A DNA stretch of 6,557 bases from contig CANRGI010000069.1 of the NCBI GenBank assembly GCA_947630095.1, positions 1 through 6,557 of the forward strand, read 5' to 3'. Positions 1 to 4,899 of this stretch are shown piece after piece. Both the position numbers and the translations under genes were made by a program. The notes beneath the pieces are model-generated. The model was given only the letters and a program-made list of their open reading frames with translations. It was not told where the DNA came from and made no database searches. How positions within the stretch are numbered: the first letter of the stretch is position 1; each line of letters starts with the position of its first letter. Origin of the DNA: an uncultured Bacilli bacterium (GTDB lineage: Bacteria; Bacillota_I; Bacilli_A; RF39; UBA660).

Positions 1-23
1 GCTTTCAAGGTTTTATTAAATTT

Positions 24-53
24 ATAAAAAAGAGACTAATTCAAAAATTAATC
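24..53 (-). terminator. Probable intrinsic terminator of tRNA-Leu
   Basis: Read on the minus strand, 53-34 forms an 8-bp stem (GATTAATT with AATTAGTC, one U-G wobble) around a UUUG loop. It is followed at once by TCTTTTTT. It lies 37 nt beyond the CCA end of the tRNA. The stem is AU-rich, so termination strength is uncertain. A competing 6-bp hairpin with a GUGA loop sits at 46-61. Confidence 0.5.
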
Positions 54-89
54 ACTTAATTATTGAACAGCCCCTTTATTGACTTTATT

Positions 90-174
90 TGGTGCTCCCA
101 TGGGGACTCGGACCCCAACACTATAAAGTACACGATTTTGAGTCGTGCGCGTCTACCAATTTCGCCACGGGAGC
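90..174 (-). tRNA. tRNA-Leu (anticodon CAA)
   Basis: Reads UUG leucine codons. On the minus strand, the acceptor GCTCCCG (174-168) pairs with TGGGAGC over 7 bp (last pair G-U). The D-arm is the Leu-type GCGAAATTGGTAGACGC. The anticodon arm is CACGA-CTCAAAA-TCGTG, which places CAA at 34-36. The variable region is 13 nt and can fold into a short ACT/AGT stem, as expected for class II. The T-arm is TGGGG-TCCGAGT-CCCCA, the discriminator is A, and CCA is encoded (92-90). The T-loop has C instead of the near-universal U/pseudouridine at position 55. All stems pair, so the gene looks functional. Confidence 0.95.
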
Positions 175-186
175 AAGTACTATTTA

Positions 187-215
187 ATTATACCATATAA
201 TTGATATTTTGGAAC
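187..215 (-). promoter_or_regulatory. Extended -10 promoter for tRNA-Leu
   Basis: On the minus strand TGGTATAAT (195-187) is a perfect extended -10. A poor -35 candidate GTTCCA (215-210) lies 17 bp upstream. The -10 ends 12 nt before the tRNA, giving a leader of about 5 nt. The tRNA therefore probably has its own transcript. Confidence 0.7.
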
Positions 216-224
216 AAAAATCAT

Positions 225-274
225 AAAAAAAATTAAATTTAAGAGAAATAATCTTCAAAGTATGAAGTTCCTCT
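225..274 (-). terminator. Possible terminator after the FtsZ-like gene
   Basis: Downstream of the stop at 288, an inner hairpin CTTCA/TGAAG (267-253) sits inside an outer AGAG/CTCT pairing (274-271 with 245-242). A run of eight T lies at 232-225. About nine bases separate the outer stem from the T-run, so this is a weaker match to an intrinsic terminator than the others in the window. Confidence 0.35.
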
Positions 275-287
275 AACATTTAATTTA

Positions 288-866
288 TTAATTATCTTTT
301 GTTTTAATAATTACTGTTGTATGTATTATATCTTTTAAAGTTTCACTTACTGCAAAGGCTATGTATGGAGAATCAAAGTTTTCTTTAATTCTTTTAACAA
401 TATCTTCACAGGTGAATAAACTTAAATTATGACCAGTTATTATAACTATGATTTCCTTTGCATAGTTATATGGAGATAATTTTATATTTAAATCTTTTAT
501 AAGATCTTCAACATTTTTGTTTTTTTCAGAAATTGCAATATTATAACTAATTAAACATTTTATATCAACATTATCAATGTTTAAAATACCTTCTCCTGCT
601 AAACAATTAATAAAATCTTCTAAGAAATCATTTAAATTTTCGTCTTTAACATAAATGTAATTTAAATTAGTTTCCTCATTTTCTAATGGTTTATCATTTA
701 TTACTAAAATATATGATTTAGACTGTGACAATTTTTCTTTTAAATCTTTATCTATTTCGCCAATGATAATAATAAAATCATCATTTAATTCTAAATCTTT
801 ACCTAAATATTTCGCAATATTTTTATTACTTTCCAAATTTAAATTTTTTTTATCAATTATTTTCAT
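288..866 (-). CDS. FtsZ C-terminal-domain protein lacking the GTPase domain
   Basis: 192 residues against about 350-400 for FtsZ. Residues about 78-190 follow the FtsZ segment from the T7 loop to the end of the C-terminal domain. GILNIDNVDIK (93-103) matches FtsZ GLINVDFADVK. ITGHNLSLF (143-151) matches NITGGxNLSLF. SETLKDIIHTTVI (174-186) matches NENLKDEIxVTVI. The T7-loop residues N96, D98 and D101, which in FtsZ catalyse GTP hydrolysis in the adjoining subunit, are kept. The GTP-binding GGGTGTG loop and the rest of the nucleotide pocket are absent: residues 1-77 are a short, Lys/Asp/Glu-rich region with two beta-like strands (FIIIIG, YILVIN). There is no FtsZ tail peptide. The start is supported by AAAGGA 7 nt before ATG. 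The frame is clean, so a maintained gene is more likely than debris. A role as FtsZ partner or filament cap is inference only. Confidence 0.72.
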   Translation of the reverse strand: MKIIDKKNLNLESNKNIAKYLGKDLELNDDFIIIIGEIDKDLKEKLSQSKSYILVINDKPLENEETNLNYIYVKDENLNDFLEDFINCLAGEGILNIDNVDIKCLISYNIAISEKNKNVEDLIKDLNIKLSPYNYAKEIIVIITGHNLSLFTCEDIVKRIKENFDSPYIAFAVSETLKDIIHTTVIIKTKDN

Positions 867-899
867 TTGCTAATCCTTTCTTTTGATGTGTTAACTAAT

Positions 900-905
900 A
901 TTATA
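900..905 (-). promoter_or_regulatory. Possible -10 element before the FtsZ-like gene
   Basis: A perfect TATAAT on the minus strand lies 33 nt before the ATG of the FtsZ-like gene, inside the 47-nt gap after the preceding gene. No convincing -35 and no TG extension are visible, and AT-rich gaps produce such hexamers by chance. Confidence 0.3.
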
Positions 906-913
906 CTACTACA

Positions 914-1474
914 TTATTTTGATAAATTAACAACAACTTCTTCTTTATAATCGTCTGGTGTTTCATAAGGCCAATATTCAAATTTTATAGTATCTCCATT
1001 AGAATATATAGTATCAGGTAAATTTCCTGTTATGTTAAAACTACCAATTTCAGTAAGGTTATTGTTTTTATAACTATATACCCTATAACTACTTGATATA
1101 GGCGATACTGTTACACGCATTTCTCTTTGTATTATTTCTAAGTTACCATCAAAATTTAAATCTATTATTAAATATTGATATGAATATCCTTCTTTAGCAT
1201 TATCTAAATATTTTGTATTATTAATTTCTATTGATGCAGTGCCTTCTATTATTTTAATATTCTCTTTTGTTCCGTCACTATTTAAGTCCATACTTACTTC
1301 TGAAGTATCATATAATTTATTTTGGTTTTCTATTTTTATTTCTTTATATTCTGAATTTTTATCATTAGTATTATCATTTTTATCTTCCTTATTAAATACA
1401 ATTAAAGAAATTACCAAAATTACTATACAGAAAATTACTAAACCTGCAATTATAATTTTATTTTTATTTTTCAT
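914..1474 (-). CDS. Membrane-anchored protein with two Ca-loop motifs, unknown function
   Basis: 186 residues. A basic N-terminus (MKNKNK) precedes one hydrophobic segment (about 7-27), read as a signal anchor, then an Asn/Asp/Lys-rich linker (28-50) and an extracytoplasmic domain. C16 does not fit a lipobox (preceded by Phe), so a lipoprotein is unlikely. Two repeats, DLNSDGTKENI (63-73) and DLNFDGNLEII (105-115), have the DxNxDGxxE spacing of calcium loops in FG-GAP/VCBS-type and dockerin-like proteins, and probably mark beta-propeller-like blades. AGAAGGAG lies about 8 nt before the ATG, a strong ribosome binding site. It follows the nucleotidyltransferase gene by 60 nt and precedes the FtsZ-like gene by 47 nt, so co-transcription is possible. 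A 16-bp AT palindrome (1491-1506) lies just upstream. Specific function is not recognised. Confidence 0.75.
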   Translation of the reverse strand: MKNKNKIIIAGLVIFCIVILVISLIVFNKEDKNDNTNDKNSEYKEIKIENQNKLYDTSEVSMDLNSDGTKENIKIIEGTASIEINNTKYLDNAKEGYSYQYLIIDLNFDGNLEIIQREMRVTVSPISSSYRVYSYKNNNLTEIGSFNITGNLPDTIYSNGDTIKFEYWPYETPDDYKEEVVVNLSK

Positions 1475-1534
1475 AATAAATTCTCCTTCTAAAAATAATT
1501 ATTTTTTTAACATATTACTATGAGATAGATTAGT

Positions 1535-1861
1535 CTATGCAACTTTTATTCCTGTGTTTATCACTTCTTCTATAAAAGGTGTTTCTATATTCTCATAATC
1601 GGATGTTTCTATTAAATGAGGTTCTATACGATAATCAATATTTTTTCTTAATTTCATTAACTCTACTTCTTCGTCAAATTTATCTCTACATTTAAAGTCG
1701 TCAGTTACTATAGCAATGTCAATATCACTATCTTCATTATAAGTTCCTTTAGCATAAGAACCAAATAATATTATTGCTTTTACTTTATAATTTTTTAAAA
1801 TTACATCAACATATTTCTTTACAATATCCATTATTTTTGGGTCAATAGTTCTTTCAACCAT
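1535..1861 (-). CDS. Minimal nucleotidyltransferase (MNT/MntA family)
   Basis: 108 residues, a complete one-domain nucleotidyltransferase of the pol-beta fold. GSYAKGTYNEDSDID (34-48) carries the GSx10DxD signature with D46 and D48 as metal ligands. D76 in NIDYRIEPH is the likely third acidic residue, so the active site looks intact. Family members usually pair with a HEPN toxin gene, where MntA AMPylates and neutralises HEPN. No HEPN gene adjoins: the upstream gene is scpB behind a terminator and the downstream gene is a membrane-anchored protein. The start is set by AAAGGTGA 7 nt before ATG, with a promoter at 1893-1921. It could be an orphan antitoxin-type enzyme or a nucleotidyltransferase with another substrate. 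Confidence 0.88.
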   Translation of the reverse strand: MVERTIDPKIMDIVKKYVDVILKNYKVKAIILFGSYAKGTYNEDSDIDIAIVTDDFKCRDKFDEEVELMKLRKNIDYRIEPHLIETSDYENIETPFIEEVINTGIKVA

Positions 1862-1892
1862 TTTCTAATCACCTTTGTTATTAAGTATATTT

Positions 1893-1921
1893 ATGCTATC
1901 ATATAGTTTTTGCTCATTCAA
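1893..1921 (-). promoter_or_regulatory. Promoter of the MNT gene
   Basis: On the minus strand TTGAAT (1921-1916), a 17-bp spacer and TAGCAT (1898-1893), preceded by TGA, make an extended -10 promoter. Each hexamer matches the consensus at 4 of 6 positions. The expected transcript start is near 1886, about 25 nt before the ATG. No stronger candidate is seen in the 159-nt gap after scpB. Confidence 0.55.
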
Positions 1922-1998
1922 TATCGTTATTATAACATTAAATTAGGAATTTTACTATACTTTGTTCTATGTATTAGCCACATTTTTTATATTATAAG

Positions 1999-2021
1999 AA
2001 AAAACATCCAGTTAAGGATAT
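1999..2021 (-). terminator. Intrinsic terminator after scpB
   Basis: On the minus strand ATATCC (2021-2016) pairs with GGATGT (2009-2004; one U-G) around a 6-nt loop, followed by TTTTTTC. The stem begins within the scpB stop codon. It marks the end of the operon that starts at 4730. Confidence 0.8.
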
Positions 2022-2584
2022 TATTCTTCTTTATAATTTGATTTATACAATTCTATTTCTTCGTCTTTTTCTGGTTTATCTTTTGCATCTAGTTTTGGCA
2101 AATCATTTTTAGTTGCTAAACCAAAATAATCTAAAAATTCATTTGTTGTCTTATATAAAGTTGGTTTACCTATTGAGTCTTCTTTTCCACACTCTTTTAT
2201 GAAATTTCTTGCTAATAATTTTCTTACTATTTGAACACTAGAAACTCCTCTTATTTCGTCTATCTTTACTCTAGTTATAGGTTCATTATATGCAATTATT
2301 GCTAATGTTTCTAGTGCCGCATTACTCAATGTAAAAATATGAGAATCAGTTACTAATTTTTCGTAATAATTTTTATGTTCACTCTTTGTAGTAAGTTTAA
2401 ATGTGTTACCTAAAAAAGAAATTCTTAAGCCTCTATCTGGTTTTTCATAATCTTTTCTTAGTTCTGTTAAAGTTTCCATTACTTCTTTTTCTGTGACTTC
2501 TAGTACTTTGCATAATTCTTTTATAGTAATTCCTTCGTCGCCTACTACAAATAATATACCTTCTGTTATACTTTTTAAATTCAT
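2021..2584 (-). CDS. scpB: Segregation and condensation protein B
   Basis: Kite subunit of the SMC-ScpAB condensin. A ScpB dimer binds the central part of the ScpA kleisin and helps organise and separate sister chromosomes at the nucleoid. 187 residues, normal for the family. The N-terminal winged helix (about 1-66) begins with the typical EGILFVVGDEGIT. A second winged helix (about 85-150) carries the family core LSNAALETLAIIAYNEPITR (86-105), then GKPTLYKTT and FLDYFGL..DLP (150-163). A charged tail of about 24 residues ends the protein. ATG starts 2 nt after the scpA stop, with only a weak GAAAGAG upstream, so translation is probably coupled to scpA. Confidence 0.97.
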   Translation of the reverse strand: MNLKSITEGILFVVGDEGITIKELCKVLEVTEKEVMETLTELRKDYEKPDRGLRISFLGNTFKLTTKSEHKNYYEKLVTDSHIFTLSNAALETLAIIAYNEPITRVKIDEIRGVSSVQIVRKLLARNFIKECGKEDSIGKPTLYKTTNEFLDYFGLATKNDLPKLDAKDKPEKDEEIELYKSNYKEE

Positions 2585-2586
2585 AT

Positions 2587-3303
2587 TTAATCAACTCTTT
2601 CAAGTAGAATTGTTCCAAAGTTTTTATCTTGCTTTAATATTATTTCTCCTGATTTAGCCATTTCTAAAATTCCTAAAAATGTTACTACTATGTAAGGACG
2701 AGTAATTTCTTCAAATAAACTTAAAAACTCTACTTCTTTTTGTTTTGCTAAAACACTTCTTATTTTATCAACTCTGTCGCTTACTGACAACTCTTTTTTT
2801 GTTATTTTTGTATTTAATGGTTTAGAATAAGATTTTCGTTCTAGTAAAGATTTTAATGCTTCTAATAAATCATTAGCGGTTAATGCTTCGGTGTTTTCTA
2901 GTTTTGCTGTTGTATACAATTCTTTTTTCTCTGGTGTTTTGGTGAAGTAAGCACTTCTATTTTCTTCTAATTCTCTAAATGAAGAAACTGATTCTTTATA
3001 TTTTTCGTATTCTATTAATCTGCGCTTTAGTTCTTCTTCTGGGTTTTCTTCTTCAGTTACGTCTTCTTCTTTAGGAACTTTAGGAAGCAAATACCTGCTT
3101 TTCATTTCTAGTAATTCTGCTGCTGTTACTAGGTATTCGCTTGCTATGTTTAGATTTAAACTTTCCATATCTTTTAAATAATTTATATATTGCTCTGTTA
3201 TTTCAACTATTTTTATTTCACTTATGTCCATTTTTGATTGCTTAACTAGATGTAGTAATAAATCTAATGGACCTTCAAAATCCCCGATTAGAAACGATTT
3301 CAT
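2587..3303 (-). CDS. scpA: Segregation and condensation protein A (kleisin)
   Basis: Kleisin of the bacterial SMC complex. It bridges the two SMC heads and recruits ScpB. 238 residues, close to the usual 240-260. The N-terminal SMC-neck-binding part is seen in DFEGPLDLLLHLV (8-20), MDISEIKIVEITEQY (25-39) and the EMKSRYLLPK helix (66-75). An acidic linker (about 78-95) leads to the ScpB-binding middle. The C-terminal winged helix (about 175-236; IVVTFLGILEMAKSGEI, then QDKNFGTI) is the SMC-cap-binding domain. Its ATG shares one base with the upstream stop (TAATG), and the ribosome binding site lies inside the upstream gene, a clear sign of coupled translation. Confidence 0.97.
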   Translation of the reverse strand: MKSFLIGDFEGPLDLLLHLVKQSKMDISEIKIVEITEQYINYLKDMESLNLNIASEYLVTAAELLEMKSRYLLPKVPKEEDVTEEENPEEELKRRLIEYEKYKESVSSFRELEENRSAYFTKTPEKKELYTTAKLENTEALTANDLLEALKSLLERKSYSKPLNTKITKKELSVSDRVDKIRSVLAKQKEVEFLSLFEEITRPYIVVTFLGILEMAKSGEIILKQDKNFGTILLERVD

Positions 3304-3316
3304 TATTCACAACTCC
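3301..3316 (-). promoter_or_regulatory. TAATG stop-start junction with scpA ribosome binding site
   Basis: On the minus strand GGAG (3316-3313), lying in the last codons of the Q/N-rich gene, is 9 nt before the scpA ATG. The upstream TAA shares its last A with that ATG. This layout favours re-initiation by terminating ribosomes and ties scpA output to translation of the membrane protein. Confidence 0.75.
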
Positions 3317-4730
3317 AGCCTTTTGATTCTTCTTCTAATCTAATTGTTCTTAAAATGCTACCGTGTGAATGAACTGGGGTATATCCACTTCTTGAGGCAT
3401 CTAGTGTTGCTAGAGGTACTGTATATTCTATTGTTGCTTCGTCATATTTTAAATCTGTAATATTAGTGTCTTCAATAAGTTCTGCTTCTTCTTCGATTAC
3501 TTTTGTAAATGGGTTTGCTGATGCGATTATATCGTCGCCTTCTGTTTCAGTTATATCTGTTTCTATATCTTCATTAGGGTTTTCTTCGCTGTTTTCTAGG
3601 TCTTCACTTGGTTGATTAAGACTACTTTTTGTTACCTTTTTAGAAACTTTATAACTTAATAAACCTAATTTACTGAAATTATAAGTTATCTTTTCGTTAT
3701 ATGTGTAACCACTTTCAATGGTATTAAATGAACAAGTTAATGTTGAAGTTGGTTTGCCCCATTCGTCTGCATCAATTATTACTATTTTTGAATAGTAAGA
3801 TTGTTTATAAACATCTGATGTTACTGTGATATTAAATCTTCCTTGTACTTTTCTTTCTACTTTAGATGTTGGTAGGAATTTTTCTCTATAGATAATATTT
3901 TTATTAGCGTCATATAATTCAATGTAAATATTTTGCTTGTTAATATCTTTTATTCCTGTTGATGGAAGGTAAACCATACTTATTTGGTTGTCACTTCTTT
4001 TATAAAAGTTATAAAATTGAACTTTACGTGCAGTGATAGAACCTTCTTCTTTACCTATTACTAAGTAGCCATCTTCTGTTTTATCGTTTATTATTTCTTC
4101 TACATCGTCAGTATAACTGAATATTGACGACTTTTTGAACCATTTAGTTACTGTAGGTAAAAGTAAGCAGAAAGCAAGAATTGATAACATTATTATAATA
4201 AGAGCACGATTTTCTTTCTTTTCTTCTTTAGTATCACCTTTTTTTACTGGTGGTTTTTCTTCATTTTCTAAGTCTAACATCTCTACACCATCTGTAGATA
4301 AAGTTTCAATTTCTTCTGGTGAATTAGGCCCAGCATTATTTGCCTCTGCTGTTGGTTGATTAGGAGGCACTACTACATTTGGTTGAACTTGAGGAACTGC
4401 TTGTTGTTCCTGACTTTGCATTTGTGGTTGTGTATTTTGCTCTGGCATAGGTGCATTAGGTATAGGTTGGTTCATTGGTGCTTGATTCATAGGTTGTGCA
4501 TTTATATTTTGATTTATAGGTTGCATATTTTGACCTACATTTGGCATTTGATTTGACACTGGATTTTGTACTTGGTTTGGTACTTGTGCTTGTTGAATAG
4601 GTACCCCTGGTTGCATTTGATTAGGAACTTGTTGTACTTGATTTTGTACTTGTGGTTGCGCTGTAGGTTGAGTATTATTTATTTGTTCATTTTTATTTTC
4701 TTCTTTTTTCTTCTTTTTAAATAATCCCAT
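3303..4730 (-). CDS. Q/N/P-rich single-pass membrane protein, unknown function
   Basis: 475 residues, family not recognised. A basic start (MGLFKKKKK) leads into a disordered Q/N/P-rich stretch (about 20-127), then an acidic patch (138-158) and a Lys/Glu stretch (163-175). One membrane helix follows (about 176-194, IIIMLSILAFCLLLP) with basic residues on both sides. The C-terminal part (about 200-475) has beta-like segments and an acidic Glu/Asp/Asn linker (372-402), ending in GWSCE. The disordered N-terminus lacks a signal peptide, so it is probably cytoplasmic with the C-terminal domain outside; this topology is inference because charges flank both sides. GGAG lies 8 nt before the ATG and a strong promoter precedes it. 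First gene of an operon with scpA and scpB, and translationally coupled to scpA, which hints at a link with nucleoid organisation but does not show one. Confidence 0.8.
   Translation of the reverse strand: MGLFKKKKKEENKNEQINNTQPTAQPQVQNQVQQVPNQMQPGVPIQQAQVPNQVQNPVSNQMPNVGQNMQPINQNINAQPMNQAPMNQPIPNAPMPEQNTQPQMQSQEQQAVPQVQPNVVVPPNQPTAEANNAGPNSPEEIETLSTDGVEMLDLENEEKPPVKKGDTKEEKKENRALIIIMLSILAFCLLLPTVTKWFKKSSIFSYTDDVEEIINDKTEDGYLVIGKEEGSITARKVQFYNFYKRSDNQISMVYLPSTGIKDINKQNIYIELYDANKNIIYREKFLPTSKVERKVQGRFNITVTSDVYKQSYYSKIVIIDADEWGKPTSTLTCSFNTIESGYTYNEKITYNFSKLGLLSYKVSKKVTKSSLNQPSEDLENSEENPNEDIETDITETEGDDIIASANPFTKVIEEEAELIEDTNITDLKYDEATIEYTVPLATLDASRSGYTPVHSHGSILRTIRLEEESKGWSCE
4350..4673 (-). repeat. 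Q/N/P-rich low-complexity coding repeat
   Basis: Residues about 20-127 of the membrane protein are built almost only from Gln, Asn, Pro, Met and Val in imperfect units such as VPNQMQ, VPNQVQ, QPMNQ and APMNQP. The DNA shows matching degenerate repeats of GGTTG/CATTT type on the plus strand. Such tracts change length easily by slippage. Confidence 0.8.
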
Positions 4731-4761
4731 ATTATTCTCTCCATTCTTATCGTATAATGTA

Positions 4762-4790
4762 ATTATAACAAAAAATATAAATTAGGACAA
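4762..4790 (-). promoter_or_regulatory. Main promoter of the membrane protein-scpA-scpB operon
   Basis: On the minus strand TTGTCC (4790-4785), a 17-bp spacer and a perfect TATAAT (4767-4762), preceded by TGT (extended -10). The expected start is near 4755, giving a leader of about 25 nt. It is the best promoter in the window and a vegetative sigma-A type by sequence. No operator-like repeat is evident around it. Confidence 0.8.
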
Positions 4791-4801
4791 TATTTTATAA
4801 T

Positions 4802-4833
4802 AAAAAACTTACTAGTTTTTTTGTAAGTTTTTT
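4802..4833. terminator. Bidirectional hairpin terminator
   Basis: A perfect 11-bp inverted repeat (AAAAAACTTAC with GTAAGTTTTTT) around a 10-nt loop. Both strands end the stem in a T-run. On the minus strand it would end the transcript of the surface protein before the operon promoter. It could also block plus-strand antisense transcripts. Confidence 0.8.
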
Positions 4834-4899
4834 AGATTTTATTTAATTTTTAAATAATTAATATTAAAATTTCAATTTTTTAGTGAACAGTTTTTAAGA

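Noticed and set aside
914..1474. Lipoprotein signal in the Ca-loop protein
   Set aside because: C16 is preceded by V-I-F inside the hydrophobic core and not by a small residue, so it is not a lipobox.
1491..1506. 16-bp palindrome AAAAATAA/TTATTTTT before the Ca-loop gene
   Set aside because: Pure A/T and placed just before a ribosome binding site. Expected by chance in such a composition, and no second copy was seen to suggest an operator.
1239..1523. Plus-strand open frame with hydrophobic content
   Set aside because: Antisense of the signal-anchor gene. The hydrophobic run reflects the AT-rich Lys/Asn codons of the real gene read backwards.
4135..4556. Plus-strand open frames (4135-4359 and 4356-4556)
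   Set aside because: They lie opposite the Q/N/P-rich membrane gene. Their Leu/His/Trp/Arg-rich content is what the antisense of CAA/AAT/CCA codons gives, and no ribosome binding site or family is seen.
4753..4758. TATAAT on the plus strand near the operon promoter
   Set aside because: No plus-strand gene follows, no -35 is visible, and the region is AT-rich, so a chance match is likely.
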